Of a stretch of DNA of 6,458 nucleotides, positions 1 to 4,981 are shown one piece after another. The notes beneath the pieces are model-generated. The model did not search any database, was not told the DNA's origin, and saw only the letters and a program-made list of their open reading frames with translations. The stretch is from NCBI GenBank assembly GCA_022710245.1, contig JAKLHH010000451.1:1-6458 (forward strand). Reading direction: 5' to 3'. Source of the stretch: Myxococcota bacterium. Lineage in GTDB: Bacteria > Myxococcota > Polyangia > GCA-2747355 > JAKLHH01. Each line of letters opens with the position of its first letter. Positions within the stretch are counted from its first letter, which is position 1. The translations under genes were made by a program, and so were the position numbers.

Positions 1-591
1 ACCGGAGAGCGCGAGGCGCATGGACTCCAGCGGCTGCTCGAAGCCGCACCCCTGGTCACCGAGCGCGACCATGCAGCTCACGGCGTTCGCCGCCGAGGCC
101 ACGTTGCCCTTCGGCCCCGTCTCCACCCAGCGCGCGCCGCCCGCCGGCGAGGGGCAGCCGCTGCGCACGAGGAGCTTGCCGGCGTCGCCCGTCGCGCTGC
201 AGTTCAGGTTGGCGTAGGCCCCGACGCCCACGTCGGTGGAGATCACGCCGATGCGGAGGACCGGCGCGCCGGGGAGCTGGGCGAGATCGCTCACGAGCGC
301 GCTGATCGCGTTGGCCAGCCACTGCTGCGGGTAGCTCATCCCCGAGGTGTTGTCGACGACGAGCAGGAGATCGACGCCGCTCGGCTTCTTGCCGATCGGC
401 AGGTCGCGGTGGCTCGAGGGCTCCAGACCGGGCGGGCGCCCGTCGGTGCGCGGCGAGGTGCCGTCCTCGCGCGCTCCGTCGGGGAGGGGGATCGGGGGCT
501 CCGGGCTATAGCCTGGGTTCGGCCTGGTGCAGCCGGCGAGGACCGCGAGCGCACAGGCGGCCAGCACCAACTGGATCCGAGCGTGGGTCAT
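1..591 (-). CDS. vWA-like lipoprotein, N-terminal part (cut by window edge)
   Basis: This is the 5' part of a gene that runs off the left edge; 197 codons are open from ATG at 591 to base 1. The N-terminus is a lipoprotein signal peptide: a short basic start (MTHAR), a hydrophobic stretch at residues 7-19 and a lipobox LAGC with the lipidated Cys at 21. A Pro-rich linker (22-70) follows, then a von Willebrand A-like fold: strand and metal-site loop VDLLLVVDNTSGM (73-85), helix around 90-106, strand VLRIGVISTDVG (111-122). A Cys-rich insert has Cys at 131, 146, 173 and 182, which suggests disulfides and export. The motif QGCGFEQPLES (180-190) is typical of such lipoproteins in myxobacteria. 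The expected DxSxS metal site reads D80-x-T82-x-G84, so it is degenerate. An AGGGG ribosome site (598-602) sits 6 bases before the ATG. The gene lies downstream of the parvulin gene on the same strand and may be co-transcribed. Role is unknown; surface adhesion or envelope binding is a family-level guess. Confidence 0.8.
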   Translation of the reverse strand, partial: MTHARIQLVLAACALAVLAGCTRPNPGYSPEPPIPLPDGAREDGTSPRTDGRPPGLEPSSHRDLPIGKKPSGVDLLLVVDNTSGMSYPQQWLANAISALVSDLAQLPGAPVLRIGVISTDVGVGAYANLNCSATGDAGKLLVRSGCPSPAGGARWVETGPKGNVASAANAVSCMVALGDQGCGFEQPLESMRLALSG

Positions 592-623
592 CGGGCGCCC
601 CTGACTGATCGCCACACCATGAT

Positions 624-638
624 GCCCCCTCGGGGGGC
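624..638. terminator. Short GC hairpin between the two lipoprotein genes
   Basis: A perfect inverted repeat GCCCCC-TCG-GGGGGC (6-bp stem, 3-base loop) lies in the 67-base gap between the parvulin stop codon and the vWA gene start. No T-run follows on either strand, so it is not a textbook intrinsic terminator. It could be an attenuator, an mRNA-stabilising stem or chance in GC-rich DNA. The rest of the gap shows nothing else. Confidence 0.25.
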
Positions 639-658
639 GGCTGTCGAGGCAGGCGAGG

Positions 659-1846
659 CTACTCGGTGCGCAGGATGATGTGGAACCCGAGCGGAGTCTC
701 GACGAGGTCCGAGACCTGGCCGACCTTGAGCGCGAAGGCGATCTGCTCGAAGCGCTGCGGCATCATGCCTCGCGCGAAGGAGCCCAGGTCGCCGCCCTTC
801 TCGGCCGACTCGGTGTGGTCCGAGTACTTGCGCGCCAGCGCCGCGAAGTCGGCTCCAGCGGCGGCCGCCTGCGTGCGGAGCTTGCGGCCGAGCACCTCGG
901 CGTCGTGTCGGCTGCGCTCCTCCTTGGCGTCACCCTCGGAGCCGCGGAAGGAGAGGAGGATGTGGCTGGCGCGGATCCGCTCCAGCTTCAGGCGCTTGAT
1001 GATGTGGAAGCCGAAGGGCGTCTCCACCACCTCGGAGATGTCGCCGACCTTCAGCTGCCGCAGGGCGTCGATGTACGGGTTGTAGTCGGCCGGCATCTGC
1101 CCCGGGGCCATCGGACGGAGCACGCCGCCGCCGATGCGCGAGGGGCTGTCCGAGTAGCGCGCGGCGAGGACGGCGAAGTTCGCGTCCGGCTTGACCGCCA
1201 GGCCGCGCGCGGTCTTCGCCAGCTTCGCCGCCTCCTCCTTCGTGCGCGTGATGGCGATCGGCGCGACCTTGGCCCCCTTGTACTGGATCAGGATGTGGGC
1301 CGAGGAGTACTCCTCGGGCTCCACCCGCATCACCACGAAGAAGCCCTGCCTGGTGCCGAAGGCGTCGGAGACCTGCCCCACGCCCATGCCGAAGGCCATG
1401 GCGTCGAAGTGCTTGCCCATCTGCCCGGGCGAGAGGACCTGCACCTCGCCGCGCTGCGGGGCCGGCACCTCGGAGTAGCGCCTGGCCAGCGCGAGGAAGT
1501 CGGCGCCCTTCTTGCGCGCGGCCTGGGCGAGGCGCTGCGCGCGGCGCTCGGCGGCGGCCTTGTCGCGCGTCACACCGGCCGCGCCCTTGGCGTGGTTGTG
1601 CTTGATCAGGATGGTCCGCACCGCCACCTGGCCGGGCGGGCTCGCCGGCCGCCTGGGCCAGCGGGCGCGATCGTCGGGGACGCTCGAGTCGAGCGGGATG
1701 TCCGCGATCGCGGGGTCCACCGCCGGCTTCTTCGGTGGGGCCTTGCGGACGCCCTGGTCGGGCAGCTGCGGCTTCGGCTTCTCCGGGCAGCCGCCGAGCG
1801 CGAGGGCGAGCAGACTGCAGAGGACGAGCGCTCTCGGCGTTCTCAT
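659..1846 (-). CDS. Triple-parvulin peptidyl-prolyl isomerase lipoprotein
   Basis: The 395-residue protein has a lipoprotein signal peptide (MRTPRA start, hydrophobic 7-18, lipobox LGGC, Cys20) and a Pro/Lys-rich linker to about residue 72. Three parvulin (PpiC/rotamase) domains follow at about 74-176, 180-288 and 291-393. Parvulins catalyse cis-trans isomerisation of prolyl bonds; with this export signal it should act as a chaperone at the periplasmic face of a membrane, like PrsA or SurA. Domains 2 and 3 keep the parvulin pattern: SAHILI (His184) and ASHILLS (His295), YSD (Asp233, Asp343), and GFHII endings (His281, His389). Domain 3 also has the classic GGDLGSF. Domain 1 has Thr78, Glu126 and Phe170 at the matching positions and is probably not catalytic. 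Start ATG 1846 is supported by GGAGGTG at 1854-1860. It is divergent from the flavoprotein gene and upstream of the vWA lipoprotein gene. Identification as a parvulin is firm; the clients are unknown. Confidence 0.9.
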   Translation of the reverse strand: MRTPRALVLCSLLALALGGCPEKPKPQLPDQGVRKAPPKKPAVDPAIADIPLDSSVPDDRARWPRRPASPPGQVAVRTILIKHNHAKGAAGVTRDKAAAERRAQRLAQAARKKGADFLALARRYSEVPAPQRGEVQVLSPGQMGKHFDAMAFGMGVGQVSDAFGTRQGFFVVMRVEPEEYSSAHILIQYKGAKVAPIAITRTKEEAAKLAKTARGLAVKPDANFAVLAARYSDSPSRIGGGVLRPMAPGQMPADYNPYIDALRQLKVGDISEVVETPFGFHIIKRLKLERIRASHILLSFRGSEGDAKEERSRHDAEVLGRKLRTQAAAAGADFAALARKYSDHTESAEKGGDLGSFARGMMPQRFEQIAFALKVGQVSDLVETPLGFHIILRTE

Positions 1847-1853
1847 TATCCAG

Positions 1854-1860
1854 CACCTCC
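1854..1860 (-). promoter_or_regulatory. Ribosome binding site of the parvulin lipoprotein gene
   Basis: On the minus strand the sequence GGAGGTG precedes the ATG at 1846, with 9 bases between GGAGG and ATG. It is a strong Shine-Dalgarno match and fixes this start. Confidence 0.75.
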
Positions 1861-1930
1861 GATGCGTGCCCCCCTCGCACGAGCGGCCGTACGATAGCGG
1901 AGAGGAGCGGCTCGCGCCAGTCGTGGCGCG

Positions 1931-1942
1931 TTCGTTCGTTCG
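1931..1942. repeat. TTCG tetranucleotide, three tandem copies
   Basis: The sequence holds three perfect tandem TTCG units between the divergent genes. It is a minimal repeat, possibly prone to slippage, and could alter promoter spacing. It may equally be chance in this composition. Confidence 0.4.
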
Positions 1943-2134
1943 AGCCGACGTTGACCAGGTACCAGACGGAGCTCCCGGGACGAGCGATGGAGGTGCGTGT
2001 GCGCGCCGGTGGGTGGTCGAGGGCGACAGATGGCCCGAGGCGAGTGGCTCGCGCGTGGCTTGATTTGATCGCGGTGCCGCGGATGTTGTAGCCTCGAAGG
2101 CTCCGCTGTGGACCCAAGGTGTCCGCAGCCACCG

Positions 2135-2140
2135 AGGAGG
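2135..2140 (+). promoter_or_regulatory. Ribosome binding site deciding the flavoprotein start
   Basis: AGGAGG, a perfect Shine-Dalgarno core, ends 5 bases before GTG at 2146. The longer in-frame start, GTG at 2119, has no comparable site upstream. The site lies inside the longer reading frame, so it argues for the start at 2146. Confidence 0.7.
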
Positions 2141-2145
2141 ATCTC

Positions 2146-4749
2146 GTGCCGCCCACCACGCCGCAGCCCCGTCCGCTCCGCAAGCCCTCGCTCCACGCCA
2201 GGGCCCACATGTTCACCGACGCGCAGCTCCGCTCGGAGCTCGAGAAGTGCGAGTTCTGCGAGGAGAAGCCCTGCATGCAGGCCTGCCCCTGCGACTGCTC
2301 GCCGGCGGACTTCATCCGCGCCGCCGCGCTGGGCGACCCGCAGGACCTGCGGCGCTCCGCGGCGCTGATCATGGGGAAGAACCCGCTCGGCGGCATCTGC
2401 GGGATGGTCTGCCCGGACCGCTTCTGCATGCGCGCCTGCGTCCACCGCGAGGTGGACGGCGCCGTGCGCATCCCCGAGGTGCAGGCGGCGATCGTCGAGC
2501 GCGCGAAGCGGCTCGGCGCCCTCGAGGCCTTCGCCGCCGCGAAGCCCACCGGCCGCAAGATCGCGGTCATCGGCGCGGGCCCGGCCGGGCTCGCGGCGGG
2601 CGCGCTCCTCGCCCAGCGCGGGCACGCGGTGACCCTCCTCGAGCGCGACGAGCAGGGCGGCGGCATGTGTAACTGCATCCCCGACGAGCGCCTCGACAAG
2701 GAGGTCCTCGCCAGCGACCTGCGCTGGGTGCTCTCGCTCCGCGGGCTCTCCCTCGAGACGGGCCGCGAGGTGAAGGACCCGCTCGCGCTGCTGACGCCGG
2801 CCGGCGGCGGCTTCGACGCGGTGGTGGTGGCGACCGGCCTCTGGGACGCGATCAAGCTCGGCCTCCCGGGCGAGGAGCTCGCGCTCGGCGCCGTGGACCT
2901 GCTGCGCCACCCGGACCGGCGCTCCTTCAAGGGCGCGGTGGCCGTCGTAGGCGGCGGCGCCACCGCCTACGACTGCGCGGTGACGGCGAAGGCGCGCGGC
3001 GCGAGCCGCGTGGAGCTCTTCTGCCTGGAGAAGCTCGGCGAGATGCCGCTCACCCGCAAGGAGATGGACGGTCTCCTCGCGAGCGGCGTCGAGGTGAACG
3101 GCCGCGTGCGCCTGACGGCCATCCACGGCGCCGGCGGCAAGGTCAGCGGCCTCGAGACGCTGAAGGTGCAGCTGCGCCAGGGCGCGGCCCGCTTCAGCCC
3201 GCGCGACGTCGAGGACGTGCCGGGCACCGCGCTCCGCCGCGACGGCTTCGAGGCGGTGGTGATCGCGATCGGGCTCCGCTCCGGCTTCCCGAAGGTCGAG
3301 GACCGGCGCGTGGTCTACGCAGGCGACTGCGCCGAGGGCCCGACCACCGTGGTCGAGGCCGCCGCCGCGGGCAAGAACGCCGCGCTCCGCCTCGAGGAGC
3401 AGTTCGCCCTCCATCGAGGAGCCTCCGCAGGAGGCGAGCAGGGCGAATTCGCTGGCCGGCCGGCGCTGGAGTTTCCGCGCGGCCGCGGCGGGCAGCTCAA
3501 GAGCCGCGGCCTGATCGCCGGCTACGACCCGCTGCCGGTGCCGCTCGACTGCGAGTTCTTCGGCCGCCCGCTCCGCTCGCCCTTCCTCCTCTCGGCCGCG
3601 CCCCCGACGGACGGCCTCGAGCAGATGCGGCGCGCCTACCAGGCGGGCTGGGCCGGCGGGATCATGAAGACGGCCTTCGACGGGGTGCCCATCCACATCC
3701 CCGCCGAGTACATGTTCGCCTTCGACCAGCAGACCTACGCCAACTGCGACAACGTCTCCGGCCACCCGCTCGCGCGCGTCTGCCGCGAGGTCGAGGAGCT
3801 GGTCCGCGAGTTCCCCGATCGCCTGACCCTGGCCTCCACCGGCGGCCCGGTCTCCGGCAACGACGAGGCCGACCGCAAGGGCTGGCAGTCGAACACGCTC
3901 AAGCTGGAGAGCGCTGGCGTGATGGGGATCGAGTACAGCCTCTCCTGCCCGCAGGGCGGCGACGGCACCGAGGGCGACATCGTCTCGCAGAACGCGGCGC
4001 TCTCGGCCAAGATCGTCGACTGGATCCTCGAGGCCGGGGACGCGAAGGTGCCCAAGCTCTTCAAGCTGACCGGCGCGGTCACCTCGGTCGCCGTCGTGGT
4101 GGCGGCGATCAAGGAGGTGATGGCGAAGCACCCGGGCAAGCACGCGGGCATCACCCTCGCCAACAGCTTCCCCACCCTCGCCTTCCGCCCCGGCGACAAG
4201 CGCGAGTGGGACGAGGGCGTCATCGTCGGCGCGAGCGGCGCGGGCATCCTCAACATCAGCTACCTCTCGCTGGCCAAGGTCGCCCACCTCGGGGTCCACG
4301 TCTCCGGCAACGGCGGCCCGATGGACTACAGGGCGGCGGCGAACTTCCTCGCGCTCGGCGCGCGGACGGTGCAGTTCTGCACGCTGGCGATGAAGTACGG
4401 CTACGGCATCGTCGACGACATGCACTCGGGGCTGAGCCACCTCCTGCAGCAGCGCGGGCTCCGCTCGGTGAAGGAGCTGATCGGCGTCGCGCTGCCGCAC
4501 CCGGTGCGCGACTTCATGGCGCTCTCGCCGGTGAAGAAGATCTCGGCGGCCGAGCGCGAGCTCTGCGTGCAGTGCGGCAACTGCCACCGCTGCCCCTACC
4601 TCGCCATCTCCCCCGACGGCGAGGGCTACCCGGTCACCGACCCGGCGCGCTGCGTGGGCTGCAGCATCTGCTCGCTGAAGTGCTTCGCCCACGCCATCCA
4701 GATGCGCGTCCGCACCCCCGAGGAGCTGGCGTCGCTCAAGGAGGCGTAG
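2146..4749 (+). CDS. Single-chain DPD-like (PreT-PreA type) Fe-S flavoprotein
   Basis: From GTG 2146 the protein has 867 residues in the domain order of mammalian dihydropyrimidine dehydrogenase, equal to bacterial PreT and PreA fused. (a) An alpha-helical Fe-S domain has Cys35, 38, 43, 47 and Cys85, 89, 94, 98, with Gln113 where DPD uses a Gln ligand. (b) The FAD domain has GAGPAG (143-148), Glu166 for the ribose and a closing AGD (Asp394). (c) The inserted NAD(P) Rossmann motif is GGGATA (269-274). (d) The FMN barrel (about 466-786) has MKTAF (Lys508), SLSCPQ (600-603 region), FKLTG (Lys640), and KYGYGIVDDMHSGLSHLL, which closely resembles PreA. (e) The C-terminal ferredoxin has Cys807, 810, 813, 816 and Cys836, 839, 842, 846. 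Electrons would pass NAD(P)H, FAD, Fe-S, FMN to a heterocycle in the cytoplasm. Oddities: the DPD catalytic-Cys segment reads IVSQN (612-616), and the first ferredoxin motif is one residue short. The acidic LEK after the second nucleotide strand may favour NADH. The ssnA-like gene downstream suggests purine or other heterocycle reduction rather than proven uracil reduction. Confidence 0.85.
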   Translation: MPPTTPQPRPLRKPSLHARAHMFTDAQLRSELEKCEFCEEKPCMQACPCDCSPADFIRAAALGDPQDLRRSAALIMGKNPLGGICGMVCPDRFCMRACVHREVDGAVRIPEVQAAIVERAKRLGALEAFAAAKPTGRKIAVIGAGPAGLAAGALLAQRGHAVTLLERDEQGGGMCNCIPDERLDKEVLASDLRWVLSLRGLSLETGREVKDPLALLTPAGGGFDAVVVATGLWDAIKLGLPGEELALGAVDLLRHPDRRSFKGAVAVVGGGATAYDCAVTAKARGASRVELFCLEKLGEMPLTRKEMDGLLASGVEVNGRVRLTAIHGAGGKVSGLETLKVQLRQGAARFSPRDVEDVPGTALRRDGFEAVVIAIGLRSGFPKVEDRRVVYAGDCAEGPTTVVEAAAAGKNAALRLEEQFALHRGASAGGEQGEFAGRPALEFPRGRGGQLKSRGLIAGYDPLPVPLDCEFFGRPLRSPFLLSAAPPTDGLEQMRRAYQAGWAGGIMKTAFDGVPIHIPAEYMFAFDQQTYANCDNVSGHPLARVCREVEELVREFPDRLTLASTGGPVSGNDEADRKGWQSNTLKLESAGVMGIEYSLSCPQGGDGTEGDIVSQNAALSAKIVDWILEAGDAKVPKLFKLTGAVTSVAVVVAAIKEVMAKHPGKHAGITLANSFPTLAFRPGDKREWDEGVIVGASGAGILNISYLSLAKVAHLGVHVSGNGGPMDYRAAANFLALGARTVQFCTLAMKYGYGIVDDMHSGLSHLLQQRGLRSVKELIGVALPHPVRDFMALSPVKKISAAERELCVQCGNCHRCPYLAISPDGEGYPVTDPARCVGCSICSLKCFAHAIQMRVRTPEELASLKEA

Positions 4750-4805
4750 TGTTCCAGATCCGGCGGCGCGCGGGGACCCCCGCTCGCGGGCCCCTCCCCA
4801 CCCCT

Positions 4806-4825
4806 CGCTCGCTTGCGGGCGAGCG
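4806..4825. repeat. Inverted repeat, 7-bp stem (CGCTCGC/GCGAGCG)
   Basis: CGCTCGC at 4806-4812 and GCGAGCG at 4819-4825 are perfect reverse complements around a 6-base loop. The stem would be stable as RNA and lies 56 bases after the flavoprotein stop codon. With no T-run it is at best a factor-dependent or non-canonical terminator. Confidence 0.45.
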
Positions 4826-4869
4826 CGGTGCGGACCACGACCAGAGAGCCCGCTCGCTCGGCTCGGGGC

Positions 4870-4883
4870 GGGGCCTTGGCCCC
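4870..4883. repeat. Inverted repeat GGGGCC-TT-GGCCCC
   Basis: A perfect 6-bp inverted repeat with a 2-base centre; as RNA it would form a 5-bp stem GGGGC/GCCCC with a CTTG tetraloop. It is followed by C-rich, not T-rich, sequence, so intrinsic termination is unlikely. Confidence 0.4.
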
Positions 4884-4909
4884 TCCCGCGGCGCCCCACG
4901 CGCCGCCTC

Positions 4910-4926
4910 GTCCTGGTATCCAGGAC
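4910..4926. promoter_or_regulatory. Palindrome GTCCTGG-TAT-CCAGGAC, possible operator
   Basis: Two perfect 7-base half-sites flank a TAT spacer, 55 bases upstream of the ssnA-like start. It is less purely GC than the neighbouring stems and has the size of a binding site for a dimeric regulator. It could equally act as an RNA hairpin. No regulator gene is visible in the window, so the function is inferred from position only. Confidence 0.4.
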
Positions 4927-4971
4927 TCGCCGGCCGGGCTCCCCGTACACAACTCACGCTAGCCTGACCAT

Positions 4972-4975
4972 GGAG
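4972..4975 (+). promoter_or_regulatory. Ribosome binding site deciding the ssnA-like start
   Basis: GGAG ends 6 bases before ATG at 4982. The upstream in-frame ATG at 4970 has no Shine-Dalgarno sequence, and the GGAG itself overlaps its codons. Starting at 4982 also gives the usual family length and N-terminus. Confidence 0.6.
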
Positions 4976-4981
4976 CTCAGC

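Larger units (their letters stand above)
1847..2145. promoter_or_regulatory. Divergent intergenic region with presumed promoters
   Basis: About 300 bases separate the divergently transcribed parvulin and flavoprotein genes, so promoters for both must lie here unless an unseen gene intervenes. Around 2055-2090 the base composition becomes less GC-rich: TTGATT (2060-2065) is a fair -35 for the plus strand, but the -10 candidates near 2083-2090 (for example GTTGTA) are poor. For the minus strand, TATCGT within about 1893-1900 is a weak -10 with no good -35. A TTGACC at 1951-1956 has no partner. No convincing operator palindrome or riboswitch was seen, and no ORF here resembles a known protein. 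Confidence 0.45.
4789..4887. repeat. Direct repeat GGCCCCTCCC, two copies
   Basis: The ten bases GGCCCCTCCC occur at 4789-4798 and again at 4878-4887 on the same strand, 89 bases apart, each next to a CGCTCG-rich hairpin stretch. This may be a partial duplication of a repeat unit or low-complexity similarity. Confidence 0.4.
4750..4981. other. Hairpin-rich intergenic region before the ssnA-like gene
   Basis: This gap of 232 bases between two same-strand genes holds no credible ORF but an unusual density of GC-rich inverted repeats. They are listed separately at 4806-4825, 4870-4883 and 4910-4926. In addition, CCCGC at 4779-4783 can pair either with GCGGG at 4770-4774 or with the GCGGG at 4786-4790 (partly, because the loop is short). 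CGCTCG recurs three times. No T-run follows any stem, and no good sigma-70 promoter is visible; GTACACA at 4945-4951 is only a weak -10. It may combine a terminator or attenuator for the upstream gene with a promoter or operator for the downstream one. It may also be a dispersed repeat of this genome. Confidence 0.5.

Noticed and set aside
680..1897. A 405-codon plus-strand frame antisense to the parvulin gene
   Set aside because: Composition is Arg/Leu/Val/His repeats without motifs; the minus strand shows a signal peptide, ribosome site and three parvulin domains.
1925..1943. Possible sigma-54 promoter (TGGC followed by a TTCG-rich box)
   Set aside because: The downstream element lacks the TTGC core (it reads TTCG), and the upstream box deviates as well. 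The match is too weak to call.
930..2963. A 677-codon minus-strand frame overlapping the parvulin gene and the flavoprotein gene
   Set aside because: Arg/Ser/Ala/Pro-rich shadow frame with no domain; it crosses the divergent intergenic region and overlaps two well-supported genes.
2146..4749. Annotation as GltD-type glutamate synthase small subunit
   Set aside because: The N-terminal half alone would fit, but the chain continues into a PreA-like FMN barrel and ferredoxin, and no glutamate synthase large subunit is adjacent.
4806..4926. Short CRISPR-like array suggested by recurring CGCTCG units
   Set aside because: The units are irregularly spaced, differ in length and have no uniform spacers; no cas gene is present in the window.
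1846..4950. A 1034-codon open frame on the minus strand, antisense to the flavoprotein gene
   Set aside because: Its translation is low-complexity (His, Arg, Ala, Glu, Val-rich) with no recognisable motif. The opposite strand encodes a protein with all the Fe-S, FAD, NAD and FMN motifs. Long antisense frames are expected at this GC content.
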